NCBI GenBank assembly: GCA_036556965.1
Contig: DATBIO010000044.1
Coordinates: 1 to 26,729, forward strand
Reading direction: 5' to 3'
From: DATBIO01 sp036556965
GTDB lineage: Bacteria > Acidobacteriota > Vicinamibacteria > Fen-336
DNA length: 26,729 nucleotides
Part shown: piece by piece, positions 1 through 7,370 of the stretch
Numbering within the stretch: position 1 is the stretch's first letter
How the letters are laid out: each line of letters starts with the position of its first letter
Position numbers and translations under genes: made by a program
Notes under the pieces: model-generated
Database searches by the model: none
The model's input: the letters and a program-made list of their open reading frames with translations, nothing else
What the model was told of the DNA's origin: nothing

Positions 1-168
1 GACGACGCCAGCTTCGACGCGCTCCAGCGGCTCGACGTGCGGTACGTGGTGGTGCACCGGGGCAACTTCCCGCCCGGGGACTGGCCCGCGGTGGAGGCCG
101 CCCTGGCCCGGCGGGGGCTGGAGAGGCGGGCCCAGATCGACGGCGACCTGGTGCTGGCCCTGCCGTGA
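1..168 (+). CDS. C-terminal end of a probable membrane glycosyltransferase (partial)
   Basis: The reading frame is open from the first base and ends at TGA 166-168, giving 55 residues; the start lies outside the window. The residues LDVRYVVVHRG near the beginning, a Trp about 16 residues later and an ending with charged residues then LVLALP resemble the last periplasmic segment of ArnT/PMT-like (GT39) integral membrane glycosyltransferases, which often carry a 'GVRYVVVH' strand close to the C-terminus. That family assignment rests on a short stretch and is an inference. It is followed by a GC-rich hairpin and then the bactofilin gene on the same strand. Confidence 0.4.
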   Translation, partial: DDASFDALQRLDVRYVVVHRGNFPPGDWPAVEAALARRGLERRAQIDGDLVLALP

Positions 169-187
169 CCCCGATCACCCGCGGAGC

Positions 188-214
188 CCGGGCCCCGGGC
201 CCGGAGCGCCTTTT
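188..214 (+). terminator. possible weak intrinsic terminator after the partial first gene
   Basis: CCGGGC (188-193) pairs with GCCCGG (199-204) over a 5-base loop, and TTTT follows at 211-214. The stem is pure G/C, but six bases separate it from the short T-run, so termination efficiency is doubtful. Its place, just after the stop at 168 and before the TAGAAT box at 219, fits a transcript end. Confidence 0.3.
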
Positions 215-218
215 CCCT

Positions 219-226
219 TAGAATCC
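219..226 (+). promoter_or_regulatory. candidate -10 box upstream of bactofilin-lpxD
   Basis: TAGAAT (219-224), within TAGAATCC, matches five of six bases of the sigma70 -10 consensus and stands out in very GC-rich surroundings. It lies 33 bases upstream of the preferred bactofilin ATG. No convincing -35 is seen 16-18 bases upstream. The same octamer TAGAATCC occurs 36 bases before the response regulator start at 11125. Confidence 0.35.
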
Positions 227-251
227 GGGGTTGGACATGCCGGAGGTGGCC

Positions 252-602
252 ATGGATCAGACCGAGACGATCATCGACGGCCAGGCGAGCTTCGACGGGA
301 CGCTCACCGGCAAGAACGTGCGGATCATGGGGACGTACCGCGGGGAGATCCATCTTTCGGGCCGGCTTCACCTCTCGGACGGGTCACGGGTGGAGGCCAC
401 GGTGGTGGCCGACGCCGCGGAGATCGGCGGAGAGTTCCGCGGCGAGATGAGGGTGCGCAGCGCGACCATCCTCGAGCGGGGCCGCGTGGAGGGGGCGGTG
501 GAGGCGCAGAGCATCGCCATGCGCGAGGGAGCCCAGCTCAACGGGCCGGTCAACGTGGGCGGGGCCAAGGGCGTGCACGCCATGGCGGCCAAGTCCGGAT
601 GA
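252..602 (+). CDS. bactofilin family cytoskeletal protein
   Basis: Bactofilins (DUF583) polymerise into beta-helical filaments on the inner membrane and position cell-wall or envelope enzymes. The protein shows the family pattern: a short polar N-terminus, then TIIDGQASFDGTLTG and repeated six-residue beta-helix rungs with hydrophobic and glycine positions (V/I-x-G-x-x-x-G), and a short disordered tail. I prefer ATG 252 (116 aa) because GGAGG at 242-246 stands five bases before it; ATG 237 or TTG 231 would add 5 or 7 residues and lack such a site. The stop TGA overlaps the ATG of lpxD (ATGA, 599-602), so the two genes are probably translationally coupled. Family call is firm; its cellular role here is unknown. 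Confidence 0.87.
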   Translation: MDQTETIIDGQASFDGTLTGKNVRIMGTYRGEIHLSGRLHLSDGSRVEATVVADAAEIGGEFRGEMRVRSATILERGRVEGAVEAQSIAMREGAQLNGPVNVGGAKGVHAMAAKSG

Positions 603-1621
603 TCCTGCGCGAGCTGGCCGCGCACCTCGACCTCGCCCTGCGCGGGAACGGCGACGTCGAGGTCCTGCGCGTGGCCGCCCTCGACGCGGCCGGTCCGGGC
701 GACCTGAGCTTCCTGAGCAACCCCCGCTTCCTGCCCCGCCTGCAGACCACGCGGGCCACCGCCGTCATCGTTCCGCCCGAGGCCCCCACCACCCTGCCCA
801 GCCTGGTGTCGAGCAACCCCTACCTGGCGTACGCGCGCGCCACGCGTATCCTGCACCCCGCGGCGGCACCGCCGGCGGGAGTGCATCCCACCGCCGCCGT
901 CGATCCCGGGGCGCAGCTCGGGGAGGGGGTGCACGTGGGCGCCTTCGCGGTGGTGGGCCCCGGGGCGCGCGTGGGGCCGCGGACCGTCCTGCACCCGCAC
1001 GTGGTCCTGTACGAAGGGGTGGCGGTGGGGGCGGACTGCGTGCTGCACTCGGGCGTCCACGTGCGCGAGGGCTGCCGGCTGGGCGACCGCGTGGTGGTGC
1101 AGAACGGCGCCGTCATCGGCGCCGACGGCTTCGGCTTCGCCAAGGACCAGGAGGGGCGCTACCACAAGATCCCCCAGGTGGGCGTGGTGGTGATCGAGGA
1201 CGACGTCGAGATCGGCGCGCTCTGCGCGGTGGACCGCGCCGCCCTGCACGAGACGCGGGTCGGCCGCGGCACCAAGCTGGACAACCTGGTGCAGGTCGGC
1301 CACTCCGTGGCCATCGGGCGCGACTGCGTGGTGGCGGGCCAGGCGGGCATCGCGGGCAGCGCCACCATCGGCGACCGCGTGGTGCTCGCGGGGCAGGTGG
1401 GCGTGGTCGGCCACCTCGCCATCGGGGACGACGTGGTGGTGACGGCGCAGTCGGGCATCCCCGGCGACGTGGCCGCGGGCAGCGTGGTCTCGGGCTCCCC
1501 CGCCTTCGACAACCGCACCTGGCTCAAGGCCACGGCCCTCTTCGCCAAGCTGCCCGAGCTGCAGCGCCGCCTGCGCGCCCTGGAGCGCCGCCTGGGCGAG
1601 CCGGGGGGCGAGAAGCCCTAG
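599..1621 (+). CDS. lpxD: UDP-3-O-acylglucosamine N-acyltransferase LpxD
   Basis: LpxD catalyses the third step of lipid A synthesis, moving a 3-hydroxyacyl chain from acyl-ACP to the 2-amino group of UDP-3-O-acyl-glucosamine in the cytoplasm. The 340 residues match the usual length. An N-terminal uridine-binding domain (about 1-95, with AGPGDLSFLSNP at 31-42) precedes a left-handed beta-helix of hexapeptide repeats (about 96-290). Family signatures are GADGFGFA at 174-181, KIPQVG at 190-195, the DNLVQVGH segment with His235 in the place of the catalytic His, and QVGVVGH at 266-272. The last 30 residues form the usual helical end. It starts inside the bactofilin stop codon. Its stop shares the four bases CTAG with the stop of the convergent gene downstream. 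It shows that the organism makes LPS. Confidence 0.95.
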   Translation: MILRELAAHLDLALRGNGDVEVLRVAALDAAGPGDLSFLSNPRFLPRLQTTRATAVIVPPEAPTTLPSLVSSNPYLAYARATRILHPAAAPPAGVHPTAAVDPGAQLGEGVHVGAFAVVGPGARVGPRTVLHPHVVLYEGVAVGADCVLHSGVHVREGCRLGDRVVVQNGAVIGADGFGFAKDQEGRYHKIPQVGVVVIEDDVEIGALCAVDRAALHETRVGRGTKLDNLVQVGHSVAIGRDCVVAGQAGIAGSATIGDRVVLAGQVGVVGHLAIGDDVVVTAQSGIPGDVAAGSVVSGSPAFDNRTWLKATALFAKLPELQRRLRALERRLGEPGGEKP

Positions 1622-2559
1622 GGCGTGTTGTCGGCGGCCGCGGCCAGCGGCGCCTGGTACCCGGCGCGGTGGCGTACCTTCAGCCCGGGCTTCTTCAGCT
1701 TGACCGTGATCCGGCGGTAACGGTCGTCCTCGCTGCGCGCGAGCGAGGGCACGAAGCCGATCACGTACTGCGCCTCCAGCTCGTCCAGGATCTTGCGGAA
1801 GACGCCGGCCAGGTCCCGGGAGGCGCCGGGCAGGTACACCGCGCCCCCCGACATGTCCGCGAGCTGCTGCATGAAGGCGCGCGACTTCAGCGCCCGCGCG
1901 CTCCCGGACTGGGCGGAGCCGGTGAAGGCCACCGGGTAGAAGGCCGCCCCGCTGGAGCGGATGACGGACAGCGCCTCTCCCTGGGTCAGCGAGCTGCGCG
2001 TGTCCTCCCCGTCCGTGAACAGCACCACCACCTTGCGGCCGTTGCCTCCCTCGATGCGCGAGATGTAGGCGGCGATGGCGTCGTAGAGGGCGGTGTTGCC
2101 CCCGCCCTTGGCCTCCAGGATGCGCTCGAAGAGCCCCTGCTGGTGCTCGCTGTCGTAGCGGGAGACGCGGATCTCCTCGTCGAAGAACACCGTGTAGAGC
2201 TCGCGCGCGCGCGGGATCGCCTCCAGGAAGCGCGTGGCCGCCTCCTGGGCCAGCTTGAGCTGCGGGAGCATGCTCTCGCTGGTGTCCATGAGGAGCCCGA
2301 GGTCCAGGGCCATGGCCTCGTCGTGGCCCGGCTCGTGCGCCCGCCCGAACAGCGACACCTTCTGCGGCCGCCCCTGGTCGAGGAGCACGAAGTCCTCCGG
2401 CCCCAGGTCGGGCACGAGCTTCCCCTGCCGGTCACGGACGGTGACGGCCACGTTCACGAGGTTGATGTCGCTGCCGAAGACGGGAGGAGCGGGAGTCTGC
2501 GGCCGGGCCGCCACCGCCGCCAGGGGCACCAGCACCAGGGCGGCGGCCAGGGGCTTCAC
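1618..2559 (-). CDS. exported VWA-domain protein, acidobacterial VWFA-related family
   Basis: The 313-residue protein begins with a Sec signal peptide (MKPLAAALVLVPLAAVAA, probable cleavage near 18). An Ig-like strand region (about 30-75, VNVAVTVRDRQGKLVPDL, DFVLLDQGRPQ) precedes a von Willebrand A domain. The metal-binding MIDAS site is complete: DTSES at 92-96, Thr156 in GGNTALYD, and Asp183 in LFTDGEDT. This arrangement, with 'V.DLGPEDFVLLD.G.PQ' before the VWA domain and an ending like KVRHRAGYQAP, is typical of the TIGR03436 family, which is strongly enriched in Acidobacteriota. The start is GTG 2559. VWA domains bind protein partners, so an adhesive or periplasmic scaffold role is likely, but no substrate is known. 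It is the last gene of a minus-strand run. Confidence 0.85.
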   Translation of the reverse strand: MKPLAAALVLVPLAAVAARPQTPAPPVFGSDINLVNVAVTVRDRQGKLVPDLGPEDFVLLDQGRPQKVSLFGRAHEPGHDEAMALDLGLLMDTSESMLPQLKLAQEAATRFLEAIPRARELYTVFFDEEIRVSRYDSEHQQGLFERILEAKGGGNTALYDAIAAYISRIEGGNGRKVVVLFTDGEDTRSSLTQGEALSVIRSSGAAFYPVAFTGSAQSGSARALKSRAFMQQLADMSGGAVYLPGASRDLAGVFRKILDELEAQYVIGFVPSLARSEDDRYRRITVKLKKPGLKVRHRAGYQAPLAAAADNTP

Positions 2560-2629
2560 GCGCCCATCGTAACTCGCGCGCGGCCCAGGGTCATGGGGGG
2601 CTCCGCTCCGCCAGGTGGACGGACGGCGC

Positions 2630-4504
2630 CTACAGCGCCTCGATCACCCGGATGGCCAGCTCGACCTTGTTGAACGGGGGCATGATGTAGGCGCCCTGGG
2701 CCAGCGCGCGCGCGGCCACCAGGGCCTCCCGGGCGATGGCCACCCCCTCGTCCTGCGCGGCCTCGCCCGAGCCCGCCTTGCGCATCCGCTCCCGGATGTC
2801 GTCGGGGATGCGCATGCCCGGCACCTCGTTGTGGAGGAACTCCGCGTTGCGGTGGGAGTACAGGGGCAGGATGCCCACCAGGATCGGCGTCTGCAGGTGC
2901 TTCACCATCCCGATGAAGCCCTCCACCGCCGCGGGGTCGTAGACGGGCTGGGTCATGATGTACTCGGCGCCCGCCTTCACCTTATCCTCCAGCCGCCGGA
3001 TCTCCTTCTCCTGATCGGGCTTGCTGGGGTCCGCCCCGCAGCCGATGTGGAGCCCGAGGGCGGGCCCGATGAGGTTGCCGGCCAGGTCGCAGCCGTGGGT
3101 GAGGTGGTCGAGGATGCGGATGAGGCCGATGGAGTCCACGTCGTACACGGCGGTGGCGTCGGGGTAGTCCCCCAGCTTGGGGGGATCGCCGGTGATGGCC
3201 AGGACGTTGCGCAGGCCCAGGGCGTAGGCCCCCAGCAGGTCGGACTGGATGCCGAGCAGGTTACGGTCCCGGCAGGTGTAGTGGAGGATGGTGTCGATGC
3301 CCACCCTGTCCTGCAGGAGCACGCAGAGGGACTGCGCGCTCATGCGCGCGGAGGCGCGCGGGCCGTCGGCCACGTTGATGACGTCGACCTCGTTCTCCTT
3401 GCAGTAGAGGGCGCGGTCCACGATGCGCCCGGGGTCGGCGCCCTTGGGCGGGTCCAGCTCCACCGAGACCACGAACTTCTTGCCCAGCTTGCGGGCCAGC
3501 GGGCTCTTCTCCTCGCGCGCCACCGGCGCCGGCGCCTCGCGCGGCCGCTGCGGCGTCTCCACCACCAGCGCCTCGCGCGCCGGCTGCTGCATGCGCACCG
3601 AGCGCACGAGGTTGCGGATGTGGGCGGGGGTGGTCCCGCAGCAGCCGCCCACCATGCTCACGCCCGCGGCCAGGAAGCGGCGCGCGTGCGAGGCCATGTA
3701 CTCGGGCGTGCAGAGGTAGACGTAGCGCCCGTCCACCATGGCCGGGGAGCCGGCGTTGGGCATGGCGGAGAGGCGCGCGGTGCGGGCAACCGCCGCCATG
3801 CGGCGCACCGTGTCCAGCATCGGCTGCGGACCCTGGCTGCAGTTGGCGCCCACCACGGGCACGCCCCAGTCCTCGAGGGTGCGCACCACGTCCTCCGGCT
3901 GGTCGCCGTAGAACGTCGTGCCCTCCTCGTTGAAGGTCATGGAGACCATCACGGGCAGCGCGCACACCGCGCGCACCGCCTCCAGGGCCGCCCGCGCCTG
4001 GTCCAGCGAGGGCATGGTCTCGGCGAGGAAGAAGTCCACGCCGCCCTCCAGGAGCCCCTGCGCCTGCTCCGTGTAGGCGGCCACCGCCTCCGCGAAGGGG
4101 ATGTTCCCGAACGGCTCCAGGGGCTTGCCCAGGGGGCCCATGGAGCCCGCCACCAGCCCCCGCCCCTCCGCCGCCTCCCGGGCCAGGCGCGCCCCCTCCC
4201 GGTTGATCTTGACCACCTGCCCCTCGAGGCCGTGCGGCCCGAGCTTGAAGCGGTGGGCGCCGAAGGTGTTGGTCTCCACCACGTCCGCCCCCGCGTCCAG
4301 GTACTCCTGGTGCACGGACTTCACGAGGGTGGGGTTCGAGAGGTTGAGCTCGTCGAAGCAGCGGTTCAGGAAGACGCCGCGCGCGTAGAGCATGGTGCCC
4401 ATGGCGCCGTCGCACACCAGGGTGCCCTCCTGGATCCGCTCCAGGAACGGCTTCACGCGCACGGATTCCGATCGGGCGGCGCCCACGACCGGCGAGTCTA
4501 GCAC
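2630..4504 (-). CDS. homocysteine S-methyltransferase / 5,10-methylenetetrahydrofolate reductase fusion
   Basis: Two enzymes are fused in 624 residues. The first half (about 18-305) is a homocysteine methyltransferase barrel with DGAMGTML at 32-39 and the zinc ligands Cys222 (GANCSQG) and Cys288-Cys289 (GGCCGT). The second half (about 340-624) is an FAD-dependent MTHFR barrel, with VELDPPKG at 348-355 holding the conserved Glu and later GAEYIMTQPVYD. The product can reduce methylene-THF to methyl-THF and methylate homocysteine to methionine; no cobalamin-binding module is present. The architecture is known from B. subtilis YitJ-like proteins. The longest frame starts at GTG 4504, but most relatives begin near MKPFLERI, which corresponds to GTG 4456; neither start has a clear ribosome site. 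The glycine cleavage operon at 17084-21474 supplies the same folate pool. Confidence 0.92.
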   Translation of the reverse strand: MLDSPVVGAARSESVRVKPFLERIQEGTLVCDGAMGTMLYARGVFLNRCFDELNLSNPTLVKSVHQEYLDAGADVVETNTFGAHRFKLGPHGLEGQVVKINREGARLAREAAEGRGLVAGSMGPLGKPLEPFGNIPFAEAVAAYTEQAQGLLEGGVDFFLAETMPSLDQARAALEAVRAVCALPVMVSMTFNEEGTTFYGDQPEDVVRTLEDWGVPVVGANCSQGPQPMLDTVRRMAAVARTARLSAMPNAGSPAMVDGRYVYLCTPEYMASHARRFLAAGVSMVGGCCGTTPAHIRNLVRSVRMQQPAREALVVETPQRPREAPAPVAREEKSPLARKLGKKFVVSVELDPPKGADPGRIVDRALYCKENEVDVINVADGPRASARMSAQSLCVLLQDRVGIDTILHYTCRDRNLLGIQSDLLGAYALGLRNVLAITGDPPKLGDYPDATAVYDVDSIGLIRILDHLTHGCDLAGNLIGPALGLHIGCGADPSKPDQEKEIRRLEDKVKAGAEYIMTQPVYDPAAVEGFIGMVKHLQTPILVGILPLYSHRNAEFLHNEVPGMRIPDDIRERMRKAGSGEAAQDEGVAIAREALVAARALAQGAYIMPPFNKVELAIRVIEAL

Positions 4505-4547
4505 GCGGGTCCCGGGCGCCCCGCGGCCATGACACGCTCCGTGCCCG

Positions 4548-5339
4548 CTATTCGCGCGCCTTTTTCAGGATGTCGAGGGACCGGTCGCCGAAGTACTTGA
4601 GGACGAGACGATTCCAGCTCGGGGTGCGCCGCAGGTTCTCGATGTAGGCGTTGAGGGCCTCGAGGAGGGCGGTGTCCTCCTTGCGCACGCCGTAGGCCAG
4701 GCTCCCCGGCTGGCCCAGGAAGAGGCCGATCTGGATCTCGGGGTCGTCGCGCTGGGCGACGATCGCGCTCTCCAGCCCCAGGACGACGGCGGTGGCCTGG
4801 CCCGACCGGAGGGCGCCCGGCAGCCCTCCCGGGGGCACGGTGTCGACCACGTTCGCCTTGGGCACCCCCGCCGCCGCCACCGCCTCCGCCATGCTGGTGC
4901 CGCGGATGGTGCCGACCTTCTCCTCGCGCAGCTCGGCCAGGCTGGCCACCGCGCGGTGCGGCTTGCGGGTGAGGACCACGTTGCGCGTGGGGAAGGTCTG
5001 GGCGGTGAAGGCGATCACCTTGCTGCGGGCGTCGGTGGCGGTGAAGCGGCCGACGATGACGTCGCCCTTCCCCTGCTGCAGCGACGGGATCAATGCGTCC
5101 CAGCTCCCCACCACCACCGGCTCCATGCGCAGGCGGTGCAGGGTGGCGAAGCCCTCGATGACCTCCCGGTCGAAGCCGGGCTGGCTCTCCACCGGCACCG
5201 CGAAGAACTCGTCGTCGGGGCTGACCTTGACCGCCAGCACGCGCAGCGTGCCGCTGGCCTTGACCTCCGCGAGATCGGCGCGCGCCGGCAGCGCGAAGAG
5301 TCCCAGGCCCGCCACCAGGATCCACCTGCTATAGCCCAA
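4548..5339 (-). CDS. periplasmic solute-binding protein, SBP_bac_3 family
   Basis: The 263-residue protein has a signal peptide (WILVAGLGLFALPARA, cleavage near 21) and then the type II periplasmic binding fold of the amino-acid-binding family: LRVLAVKVSPDDEFF at the first strand, GFDRE at 55-59 where relatives have GFDVD, a strand ending GDVIVGRFTATDAR, and IAFTAQTFPTR. It probably binds a polar amino acid or similar small molecule. No ABC permease or ATPase gene lies beside it, so it is an orphan binding protein. The start is TTG 5339, which overlaps the preceding gene's end by 11 bases and suggests coupled translation with the small membrane protein. The ligand cannot be read from the sequence. 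Confidence 0.8.
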   Translation of the reverse strand: MGYSRWILVAGLGLFALPARADLAEVKASGTLRVLAVKVSPDDEFFAVPVESQPGFDREVIEGFATLHRLRMEPVVVGSWDALIPSLQQGKGDVIVGRFTATDARSKVIAFTAQTFPTRNVVLTRKPHRAVASLAELREEKVGTIRGTSMAEAVAAAGVPKANVVDTVPPGGLPGALRSGQATAVVLGLESAIVAQRDDPEIQIGLFLGQPGSLAYGVRKEDTALLEALNAYIENLRRTPSWNRLVLKYFGDRSLDILKKARE

Positions 5340-5862
5340 GGATCGCCTCCTCCATCTGGACCGCCCGTGACCTGATCTTCTCCTCGAGGAGCTTCCGCAC
5401 GGCGCCGTACTCGGCGGGGGGCACGCGCAGCCGGAAGGGGCCGGCCCGGCCGCGCGGCACCAGCAGGAGCACGATCTCCGGCGTCTCCACGAAGGCCATG
5501 CGGCCGATGCGGGCGTAGGGCAGGTACCCTCCCTCCGCCCACACCCCGTCTGCGTACAGCCCGCGCTGGATGCGGAAGGTCAGCGGCACCATCACGATGA
5601 AGTACGCGGCCATGATGGCCTGGCTGTAGACGTGGTGCAGGGGACGGCGCATGTACGCGTTCAGCAGCGCCACCAGCGCCGCCACCACGCCCAGGGCCAG
5701 GAGGAAGGTGAGCTGGGCGGGGCGGCGCACGCGCCAGGTCAGCACCGCGCTGGGGCGCAGCCGCCGGAAGAGCAGGTAGCCGTGCATCGTGCGCGCCACC
5801 ATGACCGTGAAGTACGCGGCCAGCCCCAGGAAGACGACGGTGAAGACCACCTCGTTGGCCAC
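5329..5862 (-). CDS. membrane protein with three TM helices and a PH-like C-terminal part
   Basis: I do not recognise a named family. The 177 residues have hydrophobic segments at about 5-25, 48-68 and 82-98. The soluble C-terminal part (about 100-170) contains GLYADGVWAEGGYLPYARIG followed by short alternating strands and an amphipathic helix ending in KLLEEKI. That pattern (gly-rich 'G+..G+' strand, an 'I.W/Y..I' strand, then a helix) resembles DUF5673 or bacterial PH-like domains, but the match is loose. Start GTG 5862 is inferred. The gene lies 38 bases after the patatin-like gene and overlaps the solute-binding protein gene by 11 bases, so these are likely co-transcribed. Function unknown. 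Confidence 0.65.
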   Translation of the reverse strand: MANEVVFTVVFLGLAAYFTVMVARTMHGYLLFRRLRPSAVLTWRVRRPAQLTFLLALGVVAALVALLNAYMRRPLHHVYSQAIMAAYFIVMVPLTFRIQRGLYADGVWAEGGYLPYARIGRMAFVETPEIVLLLVPRGRAGPFRLRVPPAEYGAVRKLLEEKIRSRAVQMEEAILGL

Positions 5863-5900
5863 CGCGGCTCAAGCCTCACGGGAACCGGCGGCGCGCCGCG

Positions 5901-7370
5901 TCACAGGCCGAGCGTCCTCTCCTCGGGCTCGTGCTCGGACGGGCGCGCGAGGTCGGGCGCCGCCCCCAGCACCGGCTCGAGGAAGAGGCGGTAGGCGTCA
6001 CGGTGCCCCTGGTCCACGAGGTCGTCTGTCGTCTCCAGCACCTCGCGCGTGCGGTCGAGCACGCCGTCGAAGTCGAGGGGACCGAGGGCGCGGCGCTCGG
6101 GACGCACCACGTAGACCGCGACGTCGCGGTAGAGGCGGCCGGTGGCGGGGTCCTCCCAGGCGCGCGACCCGTCCTCCGTCCGGTGGCCCATCGTCTCCAC
6201 CAGGCGGTTGAGCCGGTGGGTCTGCTCCAGCTCGCGCTCGAAGGACTGGCGCTCGAGCGTGGCCACCAGGCCCTCGGCGGCGGCGTGCGGCCCGCGCCGC
6301 CGCAGCGGGAGGGAGGCCTCCTCGGGCACCGCGCAGGCCACGATCACCTGCTCCGCTCCCGCCCGGAGGGCCTCGGAGATGCCGCAGCCGCCGGCCAGCG
6401 CGCCGTCGGCCAGGCGGTGCGTCTCCGCCCCGAAGAGCCCCCCGCGCGGGAAGGTCACGCGCACGGCGGGGGCCAGCGGCGCGGGGAGGAGCCCGGCGAG
6501 CACGGCCGGGAAGAGCAGGGGCTCGTAGCCGCGGGCCCCCAGGTCCACCGTGCTCGCCCCGCCCGCCCGCCCCCGGCCGCGCGCGGCGAGGTACGCCGCG
6601 CGGTGGGGCTCGCGCAGCAGCACGAAGGACAGGGCGGCGCCCGTCTCCAGGTCCGCCGCGCGCAGGACCAGCTCGCGGAAGCCGGGCTGGCCCAGGTTCT
6701 CCACCAGGGCCGCCACGCAGCGCCGGCCGACCTCGCCCGCCGCCACCTGCCCGTCGCCCAGGGCGGACTGGCGCGCCACCTCCAGCAGGTCGCGGCGCAG
6801 CCGGCGCTCGAGGGGGACGGCCGTCAACGGCGACTCGAAGGCCTCGACCAGGCGCCGGCGGTCGCGCAACAGCGCGACCCCCGTCCAGACGGCGGCGGTG
6901 AGGGAGAGCACGAAGGTCGGCGCGGCCAGCGCGCCCAGGTAGGGCGTGCGCAGGGCCGCGGGCACGAGCATGAGGGTCTCCGCCATGCGCGCCGTCCAGG
7001 CCGGCGCCACCAGGTCGGCCACCAGGAAGAGGGGGAAGAACAGGCCCGCGAACACGGCCAGGAGCACGGGCAGCAGGAAGACGCCGAAGCCGATGGACAG
7101 GACCAGCACGAAGAGCCGCAGCGCCGCGCGCAGGCCGTAGAAATCGGACCAGGTCACGTCGCGCCAGAAGGCGGCGGGCCCGTGGAGCCGCTCGCCTCCG
7201 GCGAGGGCGGCGAAGACCGCGCCCACCGTGCCCGCGCCCGAGCCCACCACGACGTCCACCTTCACGCCGCTCTCGTCGAGGGCCTTGACCACGCCCGCGT
7301 GATAGGCCCCCGCCGTGCCGCTGCCCGCGAGCACCAGGGCCGTCCGCCGCTTGGGGGAGTAGTCCCTCAC
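5901..7370 (-). CDS. patatin-like membrane protein, nucleophile serine replaced (probable pseudoenzyme)
   Basis: The 489-residue protein has the patatin phospholipase layout. LVLAGSGTAGAYHAG at 12-26 stands where relatives have the oxyanion loop GGGxRG. At 43-47 it reads GSGAG, with glycine 45 in the place of the catalytic serine of GxSxG. ADGALAGG at 321-328 keeps the DG[GA] aspartate. The spacing between the first two motifs fits the family without gaps. Two hydrophobic blocks, 84-122 and 144-168, form about three membrane helices inserted between the nucleophile elbow and the rest of the domain. The start GTG 7370 overlaps the upstream stop (GTGA, 7367-7370); the frame runs further upstream only as an artefact of the neighbouring gene. 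The role may be lipid binding or regulation rather than hydrolysis. Family call is good; loss of activity is inferred. Confidence 0.8.
   Translation of the reverse strand: MRDYSPKRRTALVLAGSGTAGAYHAGVVKALDESGVKVDVVVGSGAGTVGAVFAALAGGERLHGPAAFWRDVTWSDFYGLRAALRLFVLVLSIGFGVFLLPVLLAVFAGLFFPLFLVADLVAPAWTARMAETLMLVPAALRTPYLGALAAPTFVLSLTAAVWTGVALLRDRRRLVEAFESPLTAVPLERRLRRDLLEVARQSALGDGQVAAGEVGRRCVAALVENLGQPGFRELVLRAADLETGAALSFVLLREPHRAAYLAARGRGRAGGASTVDLGARGYEPLLFPAVLAGLLPAPLAPAVRVTFPRGGLFGAETHRLADGALAGGCGISEALRAGAEQVIVACAVPEEASLPLRRRGPHAAAEGLVATLERQSFERELEQTHRLNRLVETMGHRTEDGSRAWEDPATGRLYRDVAVYVVRPERRALGPLDFDGVLDRTREVLETTDDLVDQGHRDAYRLFLEPVLGAAPDLARPSEHEPEERTLGL

Noticed and set aside
368..1414. Long antisense open frames opposite lpxD, and similar ones opposite nearly every gene in the window
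   Set aside because: High GC leaves few stop codons in the other frames. Their translations are Arg/Ala/Gly/Pro-rich or His-rich without domains, while the opposite strand encodes recognisable proteins.
5901..7370. Active phospholipase call for the patatin-like gene
   Set aside because: The GxSxG serine is not present in the expected register, so a standard hydrolase annotation is not supported.
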